Assembly: GCA_003342895.1 (NCBI GenBank)
Contig: PTFA01000011.1
Coordinates: forward strand, 3,893,644-3,957,643
Reading direction: 5' to 3'
Origin: Casuarius casuarius
Taxonomy: Eukaryota; Chordata; Aves; Casuariiformes; Casuariidae
DNA length: 64,000 nucleotides
In this document: piece by piece, positions 17,101-27,285 of the stretch
Layout: every line of letters starts with the position of its first letter
Numbering within the stretch: position 1 is the first letter of the stretch
The notes under the pieces: generated by a model
Databases searched by the model: none
Told to the model about the DNA's origin: nothing
The model's input: the letters and a program-made list of their open reading frames with translations, nothing else
Position numbers and translations under genes: made by a program

Positions 17101-18027
17101 CAGGGGCTCTTCCCTGTCTCTGTCTAAGCAATTGCTCCTATAGACATACGAGCAACCCAGTACAGAATTAGTTCCAATTGCTGCAGCGCAATAAATGTGG
17201 TTTCCACTCAGTCTGGATCTGGTAGAGGGATCTGACATCTGGTAGTGGGATTTTAAGTGCAGTGGCTGTGCTGATCACATTTGTTATCTTTCTGTTGCAA
17301 AGAGGTCTTTTTTTTTAATTCCTTCACAGCATCCATGAACATTGCTCTTTATGCTGGCATCATTGGTGGTGGTGTTGCCGCAATTATACTTATTGGGTTT
17401 TTAGCCTATTGCTGCTGCTGTCGGGAATCCAAGGACAAGGACTATGAGATGACGTAAGTACCTTTCTCTAAATAGTGAACGGAACATATGAAGGGTTCAC
17501 TTTCTCCCTTTGGCATCAACATATAAAGTGGAAAGCTCAGGAGAAAGAAAAATCACCAAGAAAAGTGTGCACCGCTTTTCTCCTTTCGATTTCTACCACA
17601 GTGGCTTCCACTTCTTCTCACAGAACATGCCCAGTATTCCCAGATGCCTTTGTGATCTCTGAGGTAGAACATGAACATTCAAGCCTTGGAACTGAACTAG
17701 TAAGCCAAAGGCAGTCAAGCAAGAAGAATAGGATGAGCAAAGAGACCCCACTCATCCTTACATACGTTATAGAAAAAAGTAGCTCACACCTCTTGCACCA
17801 CTAAAAAGACTTAATTTATGGAGTTCAGTTTGATACACTTCCAGGTGGACTTAGAGCAATCTGAATCCATTTTAATGCAAAATCTCTTCAGAAAAAATTG
17901 TTAACTGGTTTTAATTAACATCTCTAATCCTGAACAATGTTTTAGGGAGACAGAAGATAGAAATGAACCCTCCCAGGAGAAGCCTACGAGGAATCAGAGA
18001 GCAGACGATGATTTTGAAGGTGAATGA
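8125..18027 (+). CDS. GPA33: GPA33, cell-surface A33 antigen, complete seven-exon coding region
   Basis: Coding exons are 8125-8173, 12459-12610, 13489-13699, 14255-14413, 16705-16818, 17330-17453 and 17946-18027, which add to 891 bases with compatible phases: 296 residues against 319 in human. The product is a type I membrane glycoprotein of the CTX/JAM immunoglobulin family on intestinal epithelium. Residues 1-23 look like a signal peptide. An Ig V domain spans about 24-137 (disulfide Cys45-Cys117) and an Ig C2 domain about 139-228 (Cys161-Cys209, plus the extra Cys145 and Cys220 typical of A33). NxS/T sites occur in both domains. A membrane helix at about 233-255 is followed by four cysteines (256-259), a probable palmitoylation patch, and a short acidic tail. 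The tail is shorter than in human. The gene is convergent with MAEL and divergent from STYXL2. Confidence 0.94.
8174..12458 (+). other. GPA33: GPA33 intron 1
   Basis: This 4.3-kb intron is AT-rich with no recognisable exon or LINE. It holds a short irregular minisatellite at 11392-11475. Its acceptor is the pyrimidine tract TATTCTCTTCCTAG ending at 12458. Confidence 0.75.
11392..11475 (+). repeat. Short interrupted minisatellite in GPA33 intron 1
   Basis: Three copies of a unit of about 19 bases (GTGATGGGAGTGCCTCTGT and variants) start at 11392, 11409 and 11455. The second and third are separated by a diverged stretch. Confidence 0.7.
12459..12610 (+). CDS. GPA33: GPA33 coding exon 2, start of Ig V domain
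   Basis: The exon encodes the end of the signal peptide (VTVHA) and the first V-domain strands: LTVETPVKKVEVARG, the glycosylation site NAT, Cys45 in TLPCNF, and the WKK strand. The start phase is 1, the end phase 0, and the donor is GTAAAT. The open frame reaches back to 12230 through intron sequence, which is not coding. Confidence 0.93.
13489..13699 (+). CDS. GPA33: GPA33 coding exon 3, rest of Ig V domain
   Basis: Seventy codons run from DDAVTRYFDG through an NGTFTC motif holding the second V-domain cysteine (Cys117) to LLVL. The acceptor is TCTCTGATAG and the donor GTAAGC; the exon ends in phase 1. The upstream boundary in phase 0 joins WKKIDSV to DDAV. Confidence 0.93.
13788..13808 (+). 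repeat. A21 homopolymer, GPA33 intron 3
   Basis: Twenty-one consecutive A residues with no recognisable retroelement body attached. Confidence 0.9.
14255..14413 (+). CDS. GPA33: GPA33 coding exon 4, first half of Ig C2 domain
   Basis: It begins VAPSKPECKIVG, the conserved interdomain PSKPEC motif of A33, and includes INLTC (Cys161, N-glycosylation site) and the EGSPKPTYAW strand. It is phase 1 at both ends. The acceptor follows TTTTCTTCTTTCAG; the donor is GTATGA. Confidence 0.94.
15841..15856 (+). promoter_or_regulatory. CTCF-like motif in GPA33 intron 4
   Basis: GGCGCTAGATGGCAGC resembles the CTCF core (CCNCNAGRKGGCRS), matching the central AGATGGCAG half well and the 5' half less well. 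No occupancy can be inferred from sequence alone. Confidence 0.35.
16705..16818 (+). CDS. GPA33: GPA33 coding exon 5, second half of Ig C2 domain
   Basis: Encodes EQLTLKNISADTSGFYICTS, with the DTSGFYIC signature of a C2 domain (Cys209), then the extra cysteine in ESCNITV. It is phase 1 at both ends with donor GTAAGA. Two further NxS/T sites (NIS, NIT) are present. Confidence 0.94.
17330..17453 (+). CDS. GPA33: GPA33 coding exon 6, membrane helix
   Basis: Starts at PSMNIALYAG, carries a glycine-rich hydrophobic helix and ends with AYCCCCRESKDKDYEM. The SMNIALY start and the four-cysteine block match human GPA33 closely. Donor GTAAGT, end phase 2. Confidence 0.95.
17946..18027 (+). CDS. GPA33: GPA33 coding exon 7, cytoplasmic tail and stop
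   Basis: Completes a split Thr codon, then 26 mostly charged residues ending DDDFEGE and TGA at 18025-18027. The tail is shorter than the human one; no extra downstream exon was recognised. Confidence 0.87.
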
Positions 18028-18593
18028 AGAAAGAAGCAGGAGGCCACTGCCATCCTCAGGATTTGCTGAGGCACAGACATCATGGTAGAAAAGAAATCAA
18101 ATCCCTCTCTCTCGACGCAAGAAGGGTGGGGGTTTTTTAGAATAGACAAGTCAATGCTAATGACTCTGACTTCAAGTTCCTGGGAGAGAATATCCTTGTC
18201 TCCCTGGAAAAAAGTGCTTAATATGCAGTAGGGACTAATACATAACCTCGCAGCACAAAAATGCATATGAAGCATTGCTTCACTCACTCACCCCCAAATA
18301 GCCAGTCTTTGAGACTTCCCACTTTCTGTAAAAGAAGCTAGTCAGGTTTATTTGGAGAACAGAGTTACTGCTGTACCCCTAAATCCACAGAAGGTTTCAA
18401 GATCACTGATTGCATGTCATTGAGAAAGGGTGGTCTTGCTTATGGCATTATGCAAATATCATAGCTTGCAGTTCTAGCACAGTGACATTGTCCAGTATAG
18501 AAATGATTTTATGCAGACTGAAGCAAACTGATTTTTAAGGACATTTTATTAAACATGTTCTTTGTATATATTATACATGTATATGTAAATAAA
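18028..18593 (+). other. GPA33: GPA33 3' UTR with polyadenylation signal
   Basis: The first canonical AATAAA after the stop is at 18588-18593, within TGTAAATAAAAATG. Cleavage is expected 10-30 bases later. The signal is clear, but its use is inferred. Confidence 0.7.
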
Positions 18594-21500
18594 AATGTGG
18601 AAAAAAATCACAGCTGACCAATGAAAGCCTCCTCTTTGGAATAACAATGCATACTAATGGAATGGATAAGGTAACAGAATTAAACATTTCAGTTTCAAGA
18701 AGTTAGAGTGATCCATAATTGGCAGCTAGAAAGATCTAGAAACAATCTAGTAGCCTGCATAATGTCAGATTGCTGAACTTCTGAATTCCATCTCAGAGAG
18801 CTCTTAAATGCTCATTTTCATTACATTATTCTCTCCTCCTGATGCTGTATGGGCAAGTCATAAATAGTCCATTCTTCTTCTGAAAAATGACAGTATGAGA
18901 GGATGCACGTGGCAGGTACATCTTTAATAGAAAGCCAAAAAAAAAAGTTTCTTCTTACAAGGCAATGGAAAGAAAGGGGAAATGAAGGAAAAGCACATTT
19001 CTATTCAAAATCATAATACTTTATTCAATCAGAAAGTAACAGCTATAATGGGGCAGGTGCTAAACTGAAAGAAACTTACATCACTAATATCTGATCTTTC
19101 CAAGAGAATGGACTGTCCTTGATTGTCCAAAAGACTGTCAATTATTAAAGCTAATTTTATTATTTTTATTATTATTTAAGCTAATTAAAAGCTGTCTTTT
19201 TAAGAAGACATGCAATAAATGACTTACACTAAAACATTCATCCTTTCAAAACTTTCTGTTGTATCTTTGACCTCAGGAGACTTTTGGAAATTTACTGGAA
19301 TACTCCCCACATACCCTTTACCCCCAAGTAGTTACTTTTAATCTGTAACAAAATAAATTTACAGAAGAGCCAGCAATCCTCCTACACATGGGCAGCATTT
19401 TCTAGATTTTGAATTATGCTAATCAGGCAACCAGAATAACAACTTTCTGCTTGCCTTTGTTTTACGTGATGTTTTAAATATAATTATTCATGGGTACTAG
19501 TAACACCTGCAAAGACCAACTATCATAGTTCTTTCCAAAGTACGTACAAAACCAAACCTCTCTGGCAATGAAGAACTTGAAGTGCAACTCAGCAAGACAT
19601 TCTGAGGACCTCTTCCTACACTTAGTTTAGATACATGACAGCCTTCATTGCATAGATGGATTAAAAAAAATTTTTTTTGCACACAGAAGCAGAAGGCAGA
19701 TAAAAGAAGGAAGTACATACCTTAGAGGAATAAATAAAACACATTGATATGTACTTTATTTTCATTTGCAACAAGAAAGTAGAGTATGAATCATCTAATG
19801 CGCATTCTAACAGGTTTTCACTGCGAAACAAAAGCTATTTCTTTTATAAATGTTACAGACATTAGTCAGCACTCCATGTTCCCTCACAAACATCTATATC
19901 CTTGGGCTGAAGAGGGCTTTTCTACCGAGGGATAGTAGCATAGATTCTCATGAAGGATCTTAGCTGGAAAGACCAGCAAAAGGACATGACAATTATCAAT
20001 AGCATTTGTGGCCAGAAACTGGGTCTAGCCTCTAAAACATTTTAACACTGTGTTGCCTATCCTACACTTTTCACTCTTAGGATTTGTGGATCTTAATTGC
20101 TACTTGTCAGCTGAAGTCTTCAAGTAACTGTGCATGTGACATTTGCACATCGGTCATTTTAAGCGTAAAAGAAAAATGTGTTAATCTGCATTGAGTTATT
20201 TGGGCAGAGCAACCACAAAACACAGCTCTCAAGAAGAGATTATAAAAAGAGCCAACACCATTAATTCAATGCGCTATAAGCATGTTCTATAAAAACCAGC
20301 AGGAAAAAAACATGAGAGTCAAACATCACTGTTATCAAAGGAGAACTGTTTAGATTCCGCTACACTAATCTCAGTTCTACACTGGGAAATAAACTAAGGG
20401 ATGGTACATAAAGGGCCAAGATATTTCACTGTGTCTCGTAACAAAAACATGTAAGACTAACATTTTGGAAGCTGTGTATTTACCAGAATCCTACATGTGT
20501 TTTGTTCAACCAATTTGTTAAATTCAGTCAGCCAGAAATACACACATTCAAATTCCTAGCTTTCTGCAAGGTTTTTCTGTGACTGAACACTCCTACTGTT
20601 AATAACTTCTAAGTCTTTCGATCACCTAAGCAGGGATACCTCCAAGAGCCTCAAGTATAACCAGAATTTTAAACAAAACTAAAGAAGCACTAACACATTT
20701 CGGAGGAAGAGGGAGGAAAAGGATAAGAAAACTATCAATGTTTAATTAATTCCCAAGACAGAAGTCTTTATATCCAACTTCAGTGCTCACTTCCAACAAA
20801 GGAATGGAAGTAGACAAAAAAGACTGACCAGGCCAAAGAGCCTATTTTTCTACCTGATGTTCTACACAGCCTTTAGTAAATTACTGTTTAGTTATGTTTG
20901 ACTTTTACATGGAGGAATATGCACATATATGCTTTATCTGTGCATGAACAGGAAGAACCAGAAGACAACAATTCAAGCTGACACCAAGCCATTTTCCCAT
21001 CTACTGGACTGCCGAGATCTGTTACCCTAAGTAGGAAGAACAGCCACAGCAAGACTTTGATGCTTCATTACATAGTAAGACTTCTTTTGGCAAGCATACT
21101 AACAGGATTTTAAAACATTACGTTCTTCCTTCTGACCTTACCTCAGTGGCCATTTCACATATAATGAAGTGTACAAGGGAAGCAAAGTCCCCTGTATCAG
21201 TCTATCAACCCAGAGAAAAGTAGGTAGGACAGAAAAACTCGAATGCGATTTGGAAATCAGATCCCCCTGCACTGTCCAAAGCGATTTTACAAGCCAGGAC
21301 TTTACCACATTTCTCTCTTGTGTTTAAAGGGGAAGAATGTCTTTTCAGTAAACTGCTATTGCTTAAGAGAACTGCTCCTTCACTGCTCAATTTTTTTTCA
21401 TTCACTTAAGAATTTTTACTTGCTTATTACACTTTGAAGGCAATATACTATATGGTTTACTAGGAAAAAATGTTCATTACTTGTAGTATCAGTCACTAAG

Positions 21501-21814
21501 CTTTTAAGATTTATCCCTATCTAGGCACCTTTCATCCTAGGAAGTCAAAGGTCTTCTGAATGTGGCAAACAAACAAACAAATTTGCTATCATTTATGGGT
21601 GACAGTCATGGGACAGATGTTAAATGACCTGACTGGAGTCACAGATCACCACAATGCAGCAGAAACATGCAGATGACAAGGAGTCAAGATTCCCACTCTT
21701 CTGATACACCCTGCCAGACAAATATTCTCATCAACATCCTTGTTCCTACTTCCATTTTGTCTTCCAAACACCCAATATTTTTTTTGCTGGTTCCCATCCT
21801 AGCTTTGTACTTTC
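18594..21814. other. GPA33-MAEL convergent spacer, left part
   Basis: AT-rich sequence with no exon, LINE or satellite that I recognise. Confidence 0.55.
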
Positions 21815-23330
21815 TTCTCAGCAGAGCTGGTCTTCAGCCAGTCCCCAGCCTGTACTGTTGCAGAGGGTTTTTCCTCCCCAAGTGCAGGACTTTGCTAAAT
21901 TTCCTAAGGTTCCTGTTTGCCCATTCCTCCATCCTGCTTAGGTCCCTCTGTATGCCAGCTCTGCCCTCAAGTGTATCAGCTGGTCTCCCCAGTGCGGTGT
22001 CTTCTGCAAACTGGGTAAGAGTGCACTCCAACACTTCCTCCAGGTCACTGGTAAAGACGTTAAACAGGACACAGAATAGACTCCTGCAGGACCCCACTTG
22101 TCACTGGTCTCCAGGTCGAGTACCTTCTAGTAATCACCATCTTTGGAGACCGACCACCCAACCAGCTTTTTATCTATCCAGCTGTCAACCCATCTAGACT
22201 GTAATGCCCCAATTTGGATACAAGAATACTGTAAGAGACTATATTGAAAGCCTTGCTAAAAACCAAGGTAAACTACACCTACTCTCTTTCTCTGTCCACA
22301 GATTTATCATTCTCAGGCTGGTCAGGCCCAATTTACCCTTGGCAAATTCATGCTGACTGTTCCCAGTCACCTTTTGCCTTCACGTACCCAAAAACCTGTT
22401 CTATGAGGACTCACTCCATGATTCCCCTAAAGACTGAAGTGGAGCTGACGGGTCTACAGTTTCCTAGATCGTCCTTTTGGTCTTTTTGAAAGATGGGTGC
22501 ACTAATTGCCTTTTTCCCATCATCATGGACTTTCCCTGCTTTCCATAACATTTCAAAGATGAGAAAGAACACCCTTGCAAAGACATCAGCCAGTTTTCTC
22601 AGCACCCTCAGATGCAGCCCATCTGGTACTATGGACTTGTATGAATCAAGTTCTCCCAACTAATCCCCGATTTGATCCTCACCCCTGCTGGTTCTCCGCT
22701 ACCGTTCTCATCCCCGAACCCTTCCTTTAAGCACAGAGGTCTGGGAGACTTGCTCGTGAAGAACAAGACAAAGAAGATACTGAGCACCTCAGCCTTTTCT
22801 GTGTCCACTGCTACTAAATCACNCACCCCATTCAGTAATGGCAGCATTTTTTCCTTGTTCAGTGTTTTACTACTAATATAGCCATAGAAGCTCTTCTCAG
22901 CAACCCCGACATCCCTTGCATCAATTCTAGGTGAGCTTTGGCTTTCCAAACACTATCCCAACACTTCTGCATTCCCCCTGTGCAGCCCATGCTTGCTCCT
23001 ACTTCCTGTGTACTACTTTTTTGCATTACAGTACAGTGATAAGTTCCCTGCAAAGCCAAGACAGTCCCCTGATACCTCTACCTGTACTCTTGGACTCTTC
23101 TTGGATTTGGAATAAGTGGTCCTTAATGGCCTGCCAGCTTTCCTGAGCTCCTTTATCCTTCAGAGCTGCCTCCCATGGCATCCCACCAACCAATTTCCTG
23201 CATAATCCAAGGTCTGCTGTCACTGTCTTCCTCACTCTCCTCAGGATCTTCAGCTCCAGCATTTCACATTTACTAAAGCCAAGGCTGCCACTGCTTATCC
23301 AAGATTCATGGTGGAGCACAATGCAGAACG
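21815..23330 (-). mobile_element. CR1 LINE fragment, antisense, older copy
   Basis: Reading on the minus strand, the segment runs from the ORF2 linker between endonuclease and reverse transcriptase (ALKDKGAQESWQAIKDHL near 23110-23165) through a decayed RT start (PDGLHLRVLRKLAD near 22590) to the RT/thumb region ([18 protein letters not shown] near 22000). Frames change several times, so it is dead. It lacks the terminal 3' UTR and octamers, so the left boundary may be a later deletion. Confidence 0.87.
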
Positions 23331-23464
23331 GATCAGATACACAAGTGTAAATTATTTCAAAATTCTTGTTGCTAGAGTAACAGCACTACTTTTCTATTTA
23401 TTTGGATCACCTGTTTCAGGAAAGACACTGACACAGTCTTCTATCTAAAGAAATTCACAGTATG

Positions 23465-23531
23465 ATGAGCAAACTATCAAGATTAATTCTGGGTGCACTG
23501 GGACTAGTAATAATCTTGATAGTTTGCTCAT
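23465..23531. repeat. Perfect 21-bp inverted repeat with 25-nt loop
   Basis: Left arm 23465-23485 (starting ATGAGCAAACTATC) is the exact reverse complement of right arm 23511-23531 (ending GATAGTTTGCTCAT). Pairing stops at both ends of the arms. No surrounding transposon is recognised. Confidence 0.95.
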
Positions 23532-24739
23532 AAATAAAATAGAAAAAAAAATAAATAGAATAAAGCCCTACATAAAGGAATTTGGAACTTCTCCCTCCTG
23601 CCTGTCACCTGTTTAGTGTGTGGGGGGGGCAGATTATTTGAAAATGGTAATTACAGAAGCTTGTGGGAGCTTCTAAGACAGAACCAAAAAAAAGTGAGGG
23701 AACAAAGATAATATGGGGTTAGACTAATAATAGCATTTGACAATTTTTTCATTTTACCGACTCACTGCAACAAAAATTAATTGGCAGTTCCTTCCAGGGT
23801 GGAGGTAAGGGTCTGATAATCCTGCAGAAGACACCAAGAGGGCAGAAACTAGATAATAAACTTGTTATCCCCCTACCCCACTACAGTACACTTTGCCACA
23901 CAGAAAGATGTTGTTAAAGCCTTCACAGTCAGCTGCATATATCTCTATCAATCAGAAATGAAGAACTTCATTTCACACACATACTTGAGCCACTTAACTT
24001 TTTGGGAAAGTTTGTAATTTTTGATAGGGGAAAGGATTAGCCCTTCTTTAGTTAACTAGCAGGTCAAAACCACATTCCCTCTACAGGAATTATGAGGATT
24101 TTTTAAAGGTAACGGAACAGAGAATTACAGCCATTTTGCAAGGAAAATCAGACAGGTCTTCCTTGAATACAGTGTATTCATTCACGTAACAAAAATTTTT
24201 ATTCAGAAGAATGACCTTCAGCAGAACTCCATCTGCCTGTGACGGCTTAAGACCCAGAGTCCCTGAAATGGAAGTAAGCTTTCATTTGGGTATGATTCAG
24301 TATGGACCTCACTGTAGGTGGCAGACAAGGAACGTGCCCAATGGAATGAGTATCAACTGTGCCATTTGAACAAGGATTATACTACTGCCTACTCCAGTTT
24401 GACATCTGTCCTAGCAGCAAAATCCCGTAATTAGTATTTGACATGCCTCTCCACCCAACCCCCCCCCCAACAAGTTCCTGTCCTCCTCCTACCTTTAAGA
24501 TTTTGAAAACTGACATATTGCTAAAGATATAATGCACTGATTAATCATACTTTAGACATTGCAGACTCTCCCTTTGATAACATAACCAGGTATAATGTAG
24601 ATCCTGAAAATGGCACAAGTCTTGAACCTGCAGGCCTCAAGAGTAGAGACAACATTAGGTTTCCTTTCCCACACATCATCTTGCCCAGCTTGTTTTCTCA
24701 CACTTGGAAGGTGAGGAGGAGGAGTTGCCCTTAACAGGG

Positions 24740-27285
24740 GAGAGCAGTGGGAGGAGCAATGGGGGAGAGCACAGAGCTCTGTCTTGGGATGGATGATGAG
24801 CCAGTAGAGAGTTTAAGGGTTAGGATTAGAAGGCAGACCAACATGGGAGACACTGTGGTAGGTGTCTACTGCAGACTGCCTGGTCAGGAAGAACCAGATG
24901 AGGCCTTCTTCAGACAACTAGAAGCTGCCTCATGTTCACAGGCCCTGGTCCCCGTGGGGGAGTTCAACCGCCCCAATTATCTGCTGGAGGGACAACACAG
25001 CAGGGCACAAGCAATCCAGGAGGTTTCTGGAGTGCACTGATGAAAACTTCCTGAAACAAGTCATTGAGAAGCTGACAAGGTGAGATGCTCTGCTGGACCT
25101 CACACTTACAAACAAGGAAGAATTGGTTAGGGATGTGAAGGCAACCTTGGATGCAATAACTATGAGATGGTTGAATTCAAGATTCTAAGAGAATGGGAAA
25201 AAAAGCAAAAAGTAGGATCACAACCCTGGACTAGAGGAGTGCAGACTTTGACCTGTTCAGGGATCTGCTTGGAAGGAGCCCATGAGAGACTGCGCTGGCA
25301 AGAGAGGTCCAGGAGAGCCAGTTGATTGTCAAGGATCATCCTCTCCAAGCTCAAGAATGGTGCATCCTGACAAGCAAGAAAACAGATAAAGGTAGCATGA
25401 ATGAGCACCGAGCTCCTGACAAAACTCAAACACAGAAAGGAAGCATACAGGAGATAGAAGAAGGGACAAGTGACCTAGGAGGAATATAGAGACTTTGTCC
25501 AAGCATGCAGAGATGGGATTAGGAAAGGCCAAGCCCATCGGGAGCTGAATCTGGCAAGGACAAAAAAGGTTTCTTCAGGTACATAAGCAATCAAAAGAAA
25601 GATGAGGGAAAGTATGGGCCCACTGCTGAGTGGGAATGGAGACCTGGTCATAAAACACAAGGAGAAGGCTGAGGTATTGAATGCTTTTTTACCTTAGTCT
25701 TTACTGCTAAGGCAGCCTTCAGGAATCCCAGGTCCCTGAAACCCGTGGGAAAGTTCAGATCAAGGAAGACTTGCTTGTGGAAGAGGACATTAGGAAACAT
25801 ACAAGCAAACTGGACATATGCAAGTCTATGGGATCTGATGAGATGCACCCATAAGTGCTGAGGGAGCTGGCTGATGTCATTGTTAGGCCACTCTCAATTA
25901 TCTTTGAAAGGTCACTGTAATTGGGGAGGCTCCAGAGGACTGGATGAAAGCAAATGTCACTCCTGTCTTCCAGAAGGAGAATCCAGGGAACTGCAGGCCT
26001 ATCAGCCTCACATAAATCCCTGGGAAGGTGATGGAGCAACTAATCCTGGAAACCATTTCCAAACATATGAACAACAAGAGGATGATTGGGAGCAGTCAGC
26101 ATGGATTTATGAATGGGAAATCATGTCTAAACAAATAGTCTTCTACAATGAGACAGCTGCCTTGGTGAATGAGGGGAGAGCAGTGGATGTTGTCTACCTT
26201 TTCAGTAAGGCTTTCGACACTGTCTCCCATATGCAAACCGATGAAGTATGGGCTAGATGAGAAGACAGTGAGGTGGACTGAAAACTGGCTGAACGGCAGA
26301 GCTCAGAAGGTTGTNATCAGCGGCACAAAGTCCAGCTGGAGGTGAGGCACCAGCAGCATACGCCAGGGGTAGATGCTGGGTCCAATATTGTACATCTTCA
26401 TTAATGACCAGGACAATGGGATAGACTGCACCCTCAGCAAGTTTGCTGATGATGCAAAACCAGGAGGAGTGGCTGATACATCAGAGGACTGTGCCGCCAT
26501 TCAGAGGGACCCCAACAGGCTGGAGAAATGGGCAGAGAGGAACCTCATGAAGTTCAACAAAGGCAAGCGCAGGCTCCTGCACCTGGGNGGAATAACTGGN
26601 GCATGCACCAGTACAGGCTGGGCACTGACCTGCTGGAAAATAGCTCTGTGGAGAAGGACCTGGGAGTCCTGGTGGACAGCAAGTTGACAATGAGCCAGCA
26701 GTATCCTGGGGTGCATTAGGAGAAGTGTTGCCAGCAGGTTGAGGGAGGTGATCCTGCCCCTCACTCAGCCCTGATGAGGCCACACCCAGAGTGCTGGGTC
26801 CAGCTCTGAGCTCCACAGTATGAGAGAGACATGGACATTCTGGGGCAAGTCCAGCAAAGGGCCACTAAGAGGATTAAGGGACTGGAGCAGATGATATGAG
26901 AGGCGGAAAGTGCTGGGATTGTTTAGCCTGGAGAAGTCTCAGAGGGATCTTATCAATGTGTATAAATACCTGACAGGAAGCTGTAAAGAAGATGGAGCCG
27001 GACTCTTCTCTGTGGTATACAGTGAACAGACGAGGCAACGGGCACAAATTAAAATGCAAGAAAATCTATACAAANATAAGAAAAAACTTTTCCTATGAGG
27101 ATGACTGAGCACTGGAACAGGTGGCCTAGAGATGTCGTGGAGTCTCCATCTTTGGAAATATTCAAAATCCAACAAGGCAGTATTCTGAGCAACCTGCTCT
27201 AGCTGACCTAGCTTTGAGAAGGACTGGAGTAGGTAATCTCCAGAGCTCCCTTCCAACCTCATATATTCTGTGGAAACTGTAGGAC
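24740..27285 (+). mobile_element. CR1 LINE, long decayed copy with endonuclease and RT regions
   Basis: The 5' part encodes an apurinic-endonuclease-like segment (VVGVYCRLPGQEEPDEAFFR near 24857, then a degraded GDFN motif). Next come the linker, RT remnants (VVYLFSKAFDTVSHM near 26190, with the leucine-aspartate of motif A lost; SKFADDAKPG near 26436) and the CR1 C-terminal region with a 3' end near 27285. Frameshifts, internal deletions (for example about 40 bp after 26700 relative to the 5.4-kb copy) and single Ns are present. It is transcriptionally and enzymatically dead. Confidence 0.92.

Noticed and set aside
21667..22197. 176-codon plus-strand frame
   Set aside because: It is largely the antisense of a CR1 ORF2 remnant.
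24747..26687. Plus-strand frames encoding endonuclease-like and RT-like peptides as host genes
   Set aside because: They are pieces of one decayed CR1 LINE with frameshifts and a CR1 3' end.
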